Shown here in pieces: positions 13,157 to 21,321 of a stretch of DNA of 21,455 bases. The stretch's first letter is position 1; each line of letters starts with the position of its first letter. Below the pieces are notes generated by a model, which was not told where the DNA came from, did not search any database, and saw nothing but the letters and a program-made list of their open reading frames with translations. The position numbers and the translations under genes are program-made. The stretch is taken from NCBI GenBank assembly GCA_964607135.1, contig CAZSIV010000039.1:1-21455 (forward strand). Reading direction: 5' to 3'. The DNA comes from Metaruminococcus_A sp964607135. GTDB lineage: Bacteria > Bacillota > Clostridia > Oscillospirales > Ruminococcaceae.

Positions 13157-13810
13157 TTATTCAGAGCGCTCTGATTCGGTTCCCGTTTCCCACCGCTCGA
13201 CCGGTTTTTTCAAAATACGGGTAAAGAAGCGGACGATCCAGCCGGACAGCAGAGCGGCTAAAATCGTCCCCTCCCGCACACCTTCCATCCTCCCGAAAAA
13301 AAGGAACGAAAAAAGGACGGCGAGCAGGACGAGAGAGCTGTCGAACCCCACCTTGACCATCCCGAAATCCCAGCCCGTTTTCCCCGCAGCCGCCGCTACA
13401 AACGCCTCGCCTGAATTCATTACGACCCCTGCCAGAACCGTAAGGGCAACGCCCAGCGCCAGAACCGCACAGCCGAGCAGGACCAAAAGCAGCTGTAGCC
13501 AGTAGTAGCTCAAGTCCCAGGAAGAAACCAGCAGCTTGCAGCCGTCTACGAAGACACCAAAAATCAAGGTGACCGGAAGCTGGACGAGCTGAAACCACCG
13601 GAAATCCCTTCTGAGGATGAGCAGCTGGCCCGCGATCAGCACCAGATTCCACAGGATCGTAAAATTCCCCAAAGAAATCCAGGTAAATTCCAGACTGAAC
13701 AGATACGGCAAAGAGGAAATGGGGGAAACCCCGAGCTTTGTTTGGGTCATCAGGGCGATTCCAAACGCCATGACGAGCAAGCCCACTGTTAATAAAAGAT
13801 ACCGTTTCAA
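13157..13810 (-). CDS. YczE/YitT-like integral membrane protein
   Basis: A 217-aa membrane protein with about five to six helices. The N-terminus MKRYLLLTVGLLVMAFGIAL, the QTKLGVSPISSLPYLFS segment and the central LALGVALTVLAGVVMNSGEA helix with LGV/NSGEA motifs match the YczE/YyaS/YitT group of predicted transporters. Its substrate is unknown. The C-terminus is basic then acidic (RILKKPVERWETGTESERSE) and cytoplasmic. The TTG start at 13810 was chosen because the first helix begins directly after it and the upstream ATG and GTG codons are out of frame; its ribosome binding site (GGTGA) is weak. It has a strong promoter, divergent from the DNA glycosylase gene, and is followed by the DUF6062 gene. 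Confidence 0.82.
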   Translation of the reverse strand: MKRYLLLTVGLLVMAFGIALMTQTKLGVSPISSLPYLFSLEFTWISLGNFTILWNLVLIAGQLLILRRDFRWFQLVQLPVTLIFGVFVDGCKLLVSSWDLSYYWLQLLLVLLGCAVLALGVALTVLAGVVMNSGEAFVAAAAGKTGWDFGMVKVGFDSSLVLLAVLFSFLFFGRMEGVREGTILAALLSGWIVRFFTRILKKPVERWETGTESERSE

Positions 13811-13872
13811 TTTTCCGTCACCAGTCTGCTCCCCATCCTTTTCCGGGCGCTTTCCCGCCGTATTCTCATTTT

Positions 13873-13901
13873 ATTATACTCCGTTTTCCGGCGCCCTGCA
13901 A
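13873..13901 (-). promoter_or_regulatory. Promoter of the YczE-like/DUF6062 unit
   Basis: On the minus strand TTGCAG (13896-13901), 17 bp, TATAAT (13873-13878). The leader is about 55 nt. Confidence 0.65.
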
Positions 13902-13928
13902 TTTCCAAACGCCTTTTTTCATCTTTTT

Positions 13929-13958
13929 CTGTCATAATCCGTCATTTTATGGTACACT
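13929..13958 (+). promoter_or_regulatory. Promoter candidate for the DNA glycosylase gene
   Basis: On the plus strand CTGTCA (13929-13934), 18 bp, TACACT (13953-13958) with a TGG extension before the -10. It starts a leader of about 25 nt. Confidence 0.4.
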
Positions 13959-13989
13959 GAATCAAACGAATCAATAGGGGGCGTCTATA

Positions 13990-14826
13990 TTGGCTGACAG
14001 CATCTCCCCGCTCGCCCTTTCCGCGCCCGGTTTCTCGCTGAAAGACACCCTGGAATGCGGGCAGTCCTTTCGGTGGGAGCTCAGTGACCGGGGAATTTAC
14101 CGAGGCGCGGCGGGAAGTCGGGCGCTTGAGATCCGGCAGGAAGGGGAGCTTCTTTTCCTATACGGGGTATCGGAAGCGGAACTCCCTTTCTGGAGAAATT
14201 ACTTCGACCTGGACGGGGCTTATCCCGCGTGGAAAAGGCTGTATCAAGCCGACCCGGTTCTGAAAACAGCCAGCGGCTTCGCAGGGGGGATCACCATTCT
14301 GCGGCAAGACCCATGGGAAGCGCTCTGCTCCTTTATCCTCTCCCAAAACAACAACATCCCGCGGATCAAGGGGATCGTCAAACGCCTTTGTGAACAGTTC
14401 GGGGAGCCGCTCGGAGAAGGGCTTTACGGCTTTCCTGCCCCGGAGCAGATCGCGGCGGCGGGTCTGGACGGTCTCAGCTCTCTGCGGGCGGGCTTCCGGG
14501 CGAAATACCTGCTGGATGCCGCCCGGAAAATCGGTTCGGGAGAAATCGAGCTGGACACCGTCGCCGCTCTTCCCTATCAGGATGCCAAAGCGGTTCTGAT
14601 GCAGATTGCAGGGGTAGGCCCCAAGGTCGCGGACTGTGCCCTCCTCTACGGCTTTCACCGGCTGGAGGCTTTTCCGGCCGACGTCTGGATCAAGCGGGTG
14701 ATGGAGCGGTACTATCCCAAAGGGCTGCCGGATTTTGCCCTGGAAAGCGCGGGAGTTGCCCAGCAATACCTGTTTCACAGCATCCGGTGCGGCGTTTTGA
14801 AGGGACCGGAGAAAAAAAGCGGATGA
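13990..14826 (+). CDS. OGG1-type 8-oxoguanine DNA glycosylase/AP lyase
   Basis: Encodes 278 aa. It removes 8-oxoguanine from DNA and can cut the abasic site (base excision repair). The TTG start has GGGGG eight bases upstream. An N-terminal OGG_N-like domain (FSLKDTLECGQSFRWE, 15-30) is followed by a helical HhH-GPD domain: DPWEALCSFILSQNNNIPRI (107-126), the HhH hairpin LMQIAGVGPKVADC (203-216), and FPADVW (228-233). Lys212 in GVGPKVADC and Asp231 are 19 residues apart, as are Lys249 and Asp268 of human OGG1, so both the Schiff-base lysine and the catalytic aspartate are present. The gene is intact, diverges from the YczE-like gene, and is the last chromosomal gene before the mobile element. 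Confidence 0.92.
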   Translation: MADSISPLALSAPGFSLKDTLECGQSFRWELSDRGIYRGAAGSRALEIRQEGELLFLYGVSEAELPFWRNYFDLDGAYPAWKRLYQADPVLKTASGFAGGITILRQDPWEALCSFILSQNNNIPRIKGIVKRLCEQFGEPLGEGLYGFPAPEQIAAAGLDGLSSLRAGFRAKYLLDAARKIGSGEIELDTVAALPYQDAKAVLMQIAGVGPKVADCALLYGFHRLEAFPADVWIKRVMERYYPKGLPDFALESAGVAQQYLFHSIRCGVLKGPEKKSG

Positions 14827-14848
14827 GCTGCCCGTCGGGTTTGCTCAT
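14823..14848 (+). terminator. Hairpin overlapping the glycosylase stop codon
   Basis: ATGAGC (14823-14828) pairs with GCTCAT (14843-14848), with an inner CCCG/CGGG stem. It overlaps the TGA at 14824-14826. No U-tract follows, only GTGAGATAAAG, so it is a doubtful terminator as it stands. Confidence 0.4.
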
Positions 14849-14918
14849 GTGAGATAAAGAAGTAAAAGAAATGTAAAAAAAATTGGTTATAGAAATTAAA
14901 TGATATGTTTTGCCGTTG

Positions 14919-14949
14919 TTATCCGGTGCTTGCGCATTGCACCGGATAA
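14919..14949 (-). terminator. Hairpin after the recombinase gene
   Basis: TTATCCGGTGC (14919-14929) pairs with GCACCGGATAA (14939-14949) across a 9-nt loop, seven bases past the recombinase stop. There is no strong U-tract. It could alternatively be an arm of the element's attachment site. Confidence 0.5.
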
Positions 14950-14955
14950 TACCGG

Positions 14956-16575
14956 CTATTCCACAGGCAGGTCAACCCTGCCTATAAAGCTATAATAAAT
15001 GTCAATCTGTTGGTGCCGCTTGCCATCTATTTCCTCGGCTTCATGCACCACGATCTTTTCAACAAACTCCCGCAACAGAGTAGGTGTTAATTCATCAAAG
15101 TGCAGATGTTTCCGCACGATATTCACAAATTTCTCTGCGCCCTCCTGTGTTTCCTTTGCCTTATCAAGTTCTGTCTGGATATTGACGACACGGCTTTTCA
15201 GTTCCCTCTGTTCTGCTTCATATTCTTCGGACAAAAGTGCAAACCGTTCATCACTGATTTTCCCTAAGACATTATCCTCGTACAGACGTTTGATGATACG
15301 GTTAAGTTCTGCAATACGGCTGTCCGCTTCATCCATCTGTTTTTTCATAGCCACCGCTTTCTTTTTCCCGCCGTTCTCATTCTGTGCCGTCACTTGCTTA
15401 ATAAACTGTGCTTCATGTGCTGCAGCATAACCAGTAATCTTACGCAGGTTCTCCGTGACAGCGGCAGTCAGCAGATCGGTACGGATAAAATGCGCCGTGC
15501 ATTCGGTTGTCCGTCTCTTATAGTTGCCGCAAAGATAACAGTCCTGCTTTCTTTTTGCTGTCTGGTATCTCTGCTGATAAAAGACACTGCCGCAATCCGC
15601 ACAGAAGATCAATCCAGAGAAAAGCCCCACTTCATCATAACGGTTCGGTCTTTTCCGCTGTTTCCGCAGTTCTTGGACACGTTCCCATGTCTCCCGGTCA
15701 ATGATTGGTTCATGGGCATTCTCGAATACCGCTTGTTTGTCCCGATCATTATATACGATTTTATGTACTTTATAGGACTGCATAGTGGTCTTGAAGTTTA
15801 CAAGGCATCCCGTGTATTCCTCACGTTCCAGTATGTGGCACACGGTGTTTGTTGCCCACTTGCAAGGATAATCAGGATAATAGTGCTGTGTACTTCCTGT
15901 GCGCATATAGTTCAGCGTTCCCGGCGTAGGGATATTCTGCTCTGTCAGCATACGTGCTATCTTCGTCGGGCCGTTCCCCGCAAGGCACAAACTATAAATC
16001 TGACGCACTACCGGAGCCGCTTCTTCATCAATAACAAATTTTTTATCCTCGCCCATCAAATACCCATACACCGGATGGCTGGTCACAGGCTTGCCGCTTA
16101 GTCCTTTTGCCTTGAAAACAGCTCTTATTTTCTTGCTCGTGTCCCTCACCATCCATTCATTGAAAAGATTCCGCAGGGGAGTAAAATCATTATCCCCTCC
16201 ATCGTTCCCACTGTCCACGCTGTCATTAACGGCGATAAAGCGGACATTCTTTTGTGGGAACAACATCTCCGTATAAAATCCCACCTGAAGGTAGTTTCGC
16301 CCTAACCTGCTCATATCCTTTACAATAACTGTGCCAATCTTCCCAGATTCGATATCCGCAAGCATTTCCTGAAATCCTGGCCTTTGAAAGTCAGTGCCGC
16401 TCCATCCGTCATCCGTATAGGATTGGAGATTGGAAAAGCCATTCTTCCTTGCATATTCTTCCAGAATCCTCTTCTGGTTTGAAATGCTGTTGCTCTCGCC
16501 TTGCAGTTCATCGTCACGGGACAATCTCTGGTAAAGGGCGGTAATCTTTTTTGTAGCTGGCTGTCTATTGTTCAT
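14956..16575 (-). CDS. Large serine recombinase (integrase/excisionase of the element)
   Basis: Encodes 539 aa. It cuts and rejoins DNA at attachment sites through a covalent serine link. The start at 16575 follows GGAGG (16581-16585) by five bases; the in-frame ATG at 16587 lies inside that site. The N-terminal resolvase domain has LYQRLSRDDE with the likely nucleophile Ser19, YTDDGWSGTDFQRPGF and VKDMSRLGRNYL. A recombinase domain follows (HPVYGYLM...IYSLCLAGNGPTKIARML), then a zinc-ribbon domain with paired cysteines (FCADCGS...DCYLCGNY...C), a long coiled coil (about 400-480) and a C-terminal ELTPTLLREFVEKIVVHE-like segment typical of the TnpX/CTn recombinases. It is terminal in the element, as usual. 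Confidence 0.93.
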   Translation of the reverse strand: MNNRQPATKKITALYQRLSRDDELQGESNSISNQKRILEEYARKNGFSNLQSYTDDGWSGTDFQRPGFQEMLADIESGKIGTVIVKDMSRLGRNYLQVGFYTEMLFPQKNVRFIAVNDSVDSGNDGGDNDFTPLRNLFNEWMVRDTSKKIRAVFKAKGLSGKPVTSHPVYGYLMGEDKKFVIDEEAAPVVRQIYSLCLAGNGPTKIARMLTEQNIPTPGTLNYMRTGSTQHYYPDYPCKWATNTVCHILEREEYTGCLVNFKTTMQSYKVHKIVYNDRDKQAVFENAHEPIIDRETWERVQELRKQRKRPNRYDEVGLFSGLIFCADCGSVFYQQRYQTAKRKQDCYLCGNYKRRTTECTAHFIRTDLLTAAVTENLRKITGYAAAHEAQFIKQVTAQNENGGKKKAVAMKKQMDEADSRIAELNRIIKRLYEDNVLGKISDERFALLSEEYEAEQRELKSRVVNIQTELDKAKETQEGAEKFVNIVRKHLHFDELTPTLLREFVEKIVVHEAEEIDGKRHQQIDIYYSFIGRVDLPVE

Positions 16576-16685
16576 GTTATCCTCCATTTCCGGCAGCCAC
16601 CCACTATTCCGTGATTTCAGTATAGCATAGCGGATGGCTGTCTGTATAGCCTGAATCTGCCCTAAATTGACATCAAATCCGGCAT

Positions 16686-16868
16686 CTATACGATTGCCCT
16701 TAACTCACCTTCGGCTTTTAGTACCTTAGCCATCTTATCGGCGGCTGTTTCACTGGCATTCCTCTTAAAATAGCCATTCACAATAAGAACCGTGTTCCCC
16801 ATGTGAAGTTCAGTTACGCAATCGGCAGTCTGGCAATCCCTGTCTCCTTTATTTTTCTTTTCTCCCAT
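16686..16868 (-). CDS. tnpW: TnpW family transposon-encoded protein
   Basis: Encodes 60 aa. The core DCVTELHMGNTVLIVNGYFK followed by A-DKMAKVLKAE matches the small TnpW proteins that accompany large serine recombinases on Clostridia elements; their role is not settled. AAGGGGG lies six bases before the ATG. It starts 11 bp after the DnaC-like gene and lies about 110 bp upstream of the recombinase gene, so it is probably the end of the replication operon. Confidence 0.82.
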   Translation of the reverse strand: MGEKKNKGDRDCQTADCVTELHMGNTVLIVNGYFKRNASETAADKMAKVLKAEGELRAIV

Positions 16869-16879
16869 TCATTTCCCCC

Positions 16880-17716
16880 TTATTTCAACATTCCTTTCAG
16901 ATATTCCATGTTCTTCTGTGCATGTTCCTTACGGAAATTTATTCCGGAACAACAGATTGGCGTACACATGGCAAGTACCCTGTCATAAATTCTCTGATGC
17001 GCCCTGTCTGCCGGATTCTGCAATTCCGACAGCGTTAGGTTCGTAGTAACAATCAATGGTTTACAACTGCGGTAACGGCTGTCTATCACGTTGTAGACCT
17101 GTTCTAAACCGTATTCCGTCCCTCTCTCCATCCCAAAATCATCCAGTATCAGGAGAGGGAAGCTGCATAACCGCTCTATGTAAGCATTTCTCCCGTTTAA
17201 TGTGCCTGTCAGATCGTTCAAGATAGCGGCAAAGTTCGTCATCCGTACCGGAACCTCCCGCTCCATCAACGCATTTGCGATACATCCTGCAAGGTAGGTC
17301 TTTCCTGTGCCGACATTCCCCCACAGGAGATAGCCTCGACTTTCTGCCCGCATTTCTTCCCAATGCTCCACATAGATATGTGCAAATCTCATCTGTGAGT
17401 TTCTTCCGTTGTCATTATCAAATGTCCATCTTTTCATGCTGCTGTCTGTGAGCCCGATGTCCTTTAACCGTTCCACGGCGGCTTCATGCTCCCTCTGCCG
17501 TTCTTCAGTTTCCCACTTTTCCCGTTCCTTTCTCCGGCACTCACATTCTGACGGATGGCGGTCACGTCCGAAAAGCGTCTTCCCATCCGGGAAATAGGCT
17601 TCTTTCGGCGTATGGCAGACACCACAGTATAAAAGCCCGTCCTCCCCTGTGTAATCGCCGTTTTCCGGCTCTGTATCCATCGGAACCATTGTTTCCTTTG
17701 TATCGTCTAAAATCAT
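16880..17716 (-). CDS. DnaC/IstB-like AAA+ helicase loader of the element
   Basis: A 278-aa AAA+ ATPase. It has an N-terminal zinc-finger-like part (C31-G-V-C34, C58-E-C60), a charged helix (60-85), Walker A GNVGTGKT (133-140), Walker B LLILDDFG (188-195) and sensor-1 TTN (224-226). The family loads the replicative helicase, here most likely on the element's own origin together with RepA. The start overlaps the stop of the upstream repA-like gene in an ATGA arrangement (17713-17716), which indicates translational coupling. IstB-type transposition helpers share this fold, but no transposase is adjacent. Confidence 0.88.
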   Translation of the reverse strand: MILDDTKETMVPMDTEPENGDYTGEDGLLYCGVCHTPKEAYFPDGKTLFGRDRHPSECECRRKEREKWETEERQREHEAAVERLKDIGLTDSSMKRWTFDNDNGRNSQMRFAHIYVEHWEEMRAESRGYLLWGNVGTGKTYLAGCIANALMEREVPVRMTNFAAILNDLTGTLNGRNAYIERLCSFPLLILDDFGMERGTEYGLEQVYNVIDSRYRSCKPLIVTTNLTLSELQNPADRAHQRIYDRVLAMCTPICCSGINFRKEHAQKNMEYLKGMLK

Positions 17717-18534
17717 AGGCTCTCGCCCTCCTTATATTCATAATCGGGAATACCCTGTGCGGCATTGCCCTTCCTGTCATTGTCCGCCCATATCCGTATG
17801 GCGGCGGCATAGTTGTGATAGCTCTTCCCGGTTGCGGCAAGATAACGGCTCATTTCCTCTATAAACCTCTGTAACCTGCCGGGATATTCCTTTTCCAATT
17901 CCGAAAACTCTTCTTCAGAGATGAAAATATTGCAATACCTGCCGTGGGCGGTGCGTCCCCCATTCACTCCTTTTGTTTGGCTCTCTATTGTTTTGTTTAT
18001 ATTATAGTTGTTAGAGGCCAGTTTTCCGGACTTCATAAGTCCGGCTTTCTGGCTGTCAGTAGTCCAGTTTTCCGGACTTATGAGGTACGGATTTTCGGAC
18101 TCCATAGGTACAGAAATCTGGACTACTGGCGGCAGCTTCACATACAGGTGGTTTGCTGCGGAAAATCCCTGCCGTTTCCGTTCCAGAAGTCCGGCACGGT
18201 CTAATTCATTCAATGCTTCTTTCACCGTGGACGGGCTTTTATCCAGCGCATCCGCTATCGCCGTTACCGGGAATATAATATATGTCCTGCCGGATTCATC
18301 CTGCCATCCATTCCTCTGTGATAAAGTGACACGATCTAAAAGCAGCGCATACAGCAGCTTTGCTGTCTGTGTAAGCTCCATTTTCATCAGGAACCGTGGA
18401 TAGGGGAGATAAGGCGGTAAATGTGTATCTGCCCCGATATATCCGGTTCCCTGACCTTCTGCCGGATTTACTGGCATATGTTCCTGTGGTTCCCCTTGGT
18501 TTCCTGCCTTCCTCCTACAATCATTATCTGTCAT
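17713..18534 (-). CDS. RepA_N-type replication initiator protein
   Basis: Encodes 273 aa. The start at 18534 (MTDNDCRRK) overlaps the end of the upstream gene by 11 bases; the longer frame to 18570 is possible but would overlap more. A winged-helix domain (about 35-130) contains FLMKMELTQTAKLLYALLLDR, FPVTAIADALDKSPSTVKEALNELDRAGLLERKR and LYVKLPP, as in RepA_N and replisome-organiser initiators. A polar linker (about 150-195) and a C-terminal helical domain (EEEFSELEKEYPGRLQRFIEEMSRYLAATG) follow. It probably binds the element's origin and lets it replicate while excised, together with the DnaC-like protein directly downstream. Confidence 0.85.
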   Translation of the reverse strand: MTDNDCRRKAGNQGEPQEHMPVNPAEGQGTGYIGADTHLPPYLPYPRFLMKMELTQTAKLLYALLLDRVTLSQRNGWQDESGRTYIIFPVTAIADALDKSPSTVKEALNELDRAGLLERKRQGFSAANHLYVKLPPVVQISVPMESENPYLISPENWTTDSQKAGLMKSGKLASNNYNINKTIESQTKGVNGGRTAHGRYCNIFISEEEFSELEKEYPGRLQRFIEEMSRYLAATGKSYHNYAAAIRIWADNDRKGNAAQGIPDYEYKEGESL

Positions 18535-19045
18535 GTTCTGCCTTTTTATCGGGATACAGCTTTCCGGCAACTACGTCGGCATGGCTTTTAATTTTAATCT
18601 CCCCACGCTTTTCACTGGCTCTGGCGTTGCGGTATCCTGCATCAGAGAGAAAGAACCGGTATCTCTCCCCTTTAAACCCGACAGGGCTGTCATTGTTCAG
18701 CACATCAAGGACTATCATGTGACGGGTATCTGCCTGAAACCTTTCTATCCCCGACAGGTCATGCCCCTGCAGGACAGGCTGTTTTACACGTTCCTTTGCT
18801 TCAGCAAGCCGCCGTAAGACTGACCGTTCACTCTTTTCTATGTGATATGCTTTATTGTCTGCTATAAAACGGCTGCATTCTGGCTCCGGTAGCTTCTCCA
18901 GCTTTTCGGCAGCATTCCTTATGATTATGTAAGTCAATTTATCCTCGGTAGTGGGTAATGTTTCTTTCATCGCCTTAACCGTATCTTCTTTTGTCGTAGC
19001 TGCATATTTGTAAATCATCTCCAATTCGCTCTTGGTAAATTGCAT
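18524..19045 (-). CDS. Unrecognised 173-aa mobile-element protein
   Basis: The start at 19045 follows AGGAGG by four bases; an in-frame ATG at 19063 was rejected. The protein is soluble. An N-terminal helical half (FTKSELEMIYKYAATTKEDT through AEKLEKLPEPEC to SVLRRLAEAKERVK) resembles small transfer-assisting proteins of Tn916/Tn1549-type elements. The C-terminal half (RHMIVLDVLNNDSPVGFKGE, RYRFFLSDAGYRNARASEKR) looks like a small beta domain. It lies 21 bp after the relaxase gene and overlaps repA. Position suggests a role in transfer or its coupling to replication, but none is shown by the sequence. Confidence 0.7.
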   Translation of the reverse strand: MQFTKSELEMIYKYAATTKEDTVKAMKETLPTTEDKLTYIIIRNAAEKLEKLPEPECSRFIADNKAYHIEKSERSVLRRLAEAKERVKQPVLQGHDLSGIERFQADTRHMIVLDVLNNDSPVGFKGERYRFFLSDAGYRNARASEKRGEIKIKSHADVVAGKLYPDKKAEHDR

Positions 19046-19066
19046 AGATCCTCCTGTTTTCATTCT

Positions 19067-20683
19067 CTATCGTTCTTGTTCCTGCCGTCTCTGCGGCTTG
19101 TGTTCCTGTTTCAGCATTACGTCAATGTTAGATTTCACACGGCGCAATTCTTCTGTTTTTGTTTTCTGCCCCCGGTATTCGCTGTAAATAGCATTTTTCC
19201 GGGATAGCAGGGATTCATTTTCCGCCTGGATTTTGGCTATGGCAGGGAATTTCGTCATCCCCCGTTCCTTAAAATACCGTCCCGCCGCTTCAAATAAGGC
19301 AAGGTCTGCCCGGTTCTCTTCCCGGTAGCGTTCCGGCTTTCTCGCTTTTTTCAGTCCGTCATAGGTCGGCTTGGTTTTGCGGTAGACGGTTGCCTGCCGG
19401 ATCAGCTCCTTATTATCGGCAATCCTCTTTTCTATAGATTTCATTTCTTTTGATAATTCCCTCTGTCTGTCGGAAGATTCTTTTATAGCTGTATCTACAT
19501 CCTCCGGGCAGGAGAAACCATATTCTTCAAGATAAATCATGGTCTGGGACATCTGCTGAAGGTTGAAGCCTTTCGCCCACCATTCATATCCTTTGCCCTT
19601 GCCCTCACTCATTTTCGCCGGAATATCAACCATGCGCTGCACACTGTCCTGATTGGGTGCGGTTTTAGGCGTTTTACAATGTTTCAGGCGTTCTACCACG
19701 CTGTCCCTGTGGTTTTGTCCGGTTTCATCCTTTTGGACGGTTCTGGAAGCATTTTCAGCAAGGACAGACAATACCGTATCTTTATCAAAATCCGTCCCCA
19801 GCTTACGAGCAGTGATCGGCTTGGTTCTGTCCGTGGTAAGGTAACTGTATCTCCCCCGGCTTTCTTTGACTGCAATCCCGTAATCCTGCATGAGCTTTGC
19901 AGAAAAATCTTCAAAGGACACTGCCGTAGAAAGCACTGACCGGATAGACTGCCGCAATAATTCTTTGTCCGTTTCAAACTTAGTTTTCCTCGGCGTAAGT
20001 CCGTCCGCTATTATTTTTTTGTTCAGGACATCTTTTTCCGCCTGTCCACGTTTTTTCGCCCAATACTCACGCTCGGTAATCTTCTCCCTGCCGCCGTTCA
20101 GTAAATCAATCTGATGCAGTCCCTCACGCTGGCACATCTCCATGACTTCACTCCGGAAATACCGCATGGCAGAAGCGGTACAGCGGTGCTTTGTTCCTGC
20201 CTGTGTGTCGCATGGCCTGTCCATGTAGGCTTTCCGTTCCACCTCATGGATACGCAGTGAATTAATAACGATATGTACATGGATGTTGCCGGAGTGGTTA
20301 TGCCCGTCCGGGTGGGTACAGACAAGCGCCTGATGTCCGGGGAAACTCTTCTGGCAATACTCCATCCCCAATTCCTGCGCTTTCTCTACGGTCAGCCCAT
20401 TATCAGCGGCGTCTCTTGGGTCAAAACTGATGATATAGTGATGGCTCTTTATGTCCTGCCGTTGGCTGTTCTTTTTATACTGCATATTTGCCCGCAGGCA
20501 GGAGAGGGCAAAATCTTCATCCCCGCAATTCAAAGTGTCGATCCGATAACCTTCACGGGGAACCATCCTTCCGGCTTCATCCCTTACCGGCTTCATGGTA
20601 AATTCGTCATGCTCAAATGTCAGGTATTGTTCTGCGGCTCCGTAATCTGCATTTTTAGAGCTGATATGTTTTATCGTTGCCAT
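19067..20683 (-). CDS. MobP-type relaxase (mobilisation nuclease)
   Basis: Encodes 538 aa. It nicks oriT and attaches to the 5' end to start DNA transfer. The N-terminal relaxase domain (1-240) shows Tyr14/Tyr20 near the start, HHYIISFDP (81-89) and the metal-binding three-histidine motif in GHNHSGNIHVHIVINS (127-142; His130, His135, His137), then EYWAKKRGQAEKDVLNKKI and FEDFSAKLMQDYGIAVKESR. The C-terminal half is long charged coiled coil (about 390-538), probably for DNA or partner binding. The start (GGAGAAGCCT upstream) overlaps mobC by 29 bases. It is intact and of normal length. Confidence 0.92.
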   Translation of the reverse strand: MATIKHISSKNADYGAAEQYLTFEHDEFTMKPVRDEAGRMVPREGYRIDTLNCGDEDFALSCLRANMQYKKNSQRQDIKSHHYIISFDPRDAADNGLTVEKAQELGMEYCQKSFPGHQALVCTHPDGHNHSGNIHVHIVINSLRIHEVERKAYMDRPCDTQAGTKHRCTASAMRYFRSEVMEMCQREGLHQIDLLNGGREKITEREYWAKKRGQAEKDVLNKKIIADGLTPRKTKFETDKELLRQSIRSVLSTAVSFEDFSAKLMQDYGIAVKESRGRYSYLTTDRTKPITARKLGTDFDKDTVLSVLAENASRTVQKDETGQNHRDSVVERLKHCKTPKTAPNQDSVQRMVDIPAKMSEGKGKGYEWWAKGFNLQQMSQTMIYLEEYGFSCPEDVDTAIKESSDRQRELSKEMKSIEKRIADNKELIRQATVYRKTKPTYDGLKKARKPERYREENRADLALFEAAGRYFKERGMTKFPAIAKIQAENESLLSRKNAIYSEYRGQKTKTEELRRVKSNIDVMLKQEHKPQRRQEQER

Positions 20684-21062
20684 AGGCTTCTCCGATCACT
20701 TTCAGCACTTCAAACTTCAAAGCGGCAAGATCAGCGGCACATGCTTTCAGCTCTTCAGCAAGCTCCCGGTAAGGCAGACTGTACTCATTTAAGCGTCTGG
20801 CAATCTGATTTAAGTTGCTGCCGATCTTCCCGTACTGCGCCACCAGATTTGATACTGCCGTAAGCATTTCCTCATTGTTTGCCGTTACCTTGATGGTAGT
20901 GGATACCTTGCCGAAAAAGATTGCCTGCCGAAGATACTCAGACTGGCTTATGGAAAATGTCCTGCATTTTTCTTCAAAGTCCTGCCGTTCTTCCTCGGTC
21001 AGACGGGTCTTGACAATGCATTCCCTGTGCGGCGTATCGTAAGTTTTTTTCGTAGCTATCAT
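20655..21062 (-). CDS. mobC: MobC relaxosome accessory protein
   Basis: Encodes 135 aa. MobC helps the relaxase recognise and open oriT. The start at 21062 follows AAAGGAG by five bases; the ATG at 21077 overlaps that site and was rejected. Residues about 14-50 (CIVKTRLTEEERQDFEEKCR and SQSEYLRQAIFFGK) form a ribbon-helix-helix-like DNA-binding part, and the family motif GSNLNQIARRLN (81-92) precedes a C-terminal helix. It overlaps the relaxase gene by 29 bases, typical of a mob operon. The repeats upstream (21099-21211) could be its regulatory region. Confidence 0.9.
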   Translation of the reverse strand: MIATKKTYDTPHRECIVKTRLTEEERQDFEEKCRTFSISQSEYLRQAIFFGKVSTTIKVTANNEEMLTAVSNLVAQYGKIGSNLNQIARRLNEYSLPYRELAEELKACAADLAALKFEVLKVIGEAYGNDKTYQL

Positions 21063-21098
21063 TATCACTCCTTTCAAAAATTTTCTTCCCTAAAAATT

Positions 21099-21134
21099 CT
21101 CCTTTCACTAATAGCAGACTGGCGGTACCAAAAT
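21099..21134. repeat. 36-bp perfect direct repeat, copy 1
   Basis: Begins CTCCTTTCACTAATAGCAGA and ends GGCGGTACCAAAAT. On the minus strand it ends in AAAGGAG, a ribosome-binding-site-like sequence, just upstream of mobC. It is identical to 21176-21211, with start points 77 bp apart. Confidence 0.9.
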
Positions 21135-21175
21135 GTAAGTAGTAAAAGGAAAATTTATAATTTTTTTATAAAAAC

Positions 21176-21211
21176 CTCCTTTCACTAATAGCAGACTGGC
21201 GGTACCAAAAT
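21176..21211. repeat. 36-bp perfect direct repeat, copy 2
   Basis: Identical to 21099-21134. An AT-rich TTTATAAT-containing segment follows each copy on the plus strand. They could be relaxosome or repressor binding sites, or duplicated leader sequence. Confidence 0.9.
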
Positions 21212-21321
21212 ACAAATGGTTTATAAAAAATTTATAATTATTTTTATTTGGTTCTCGTAACCGGATGGGGAATTTTATGCAGAGGGGAATTTCAAAATCT
21301 TTGATTTTTCATAAGCAGGGT

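Noticed and set aside
21099..21211. CRISPR array
   Set aside because: Only two repeats, an AT-rich 41-bp interval and no cas genes; it lies upstream of mobC.
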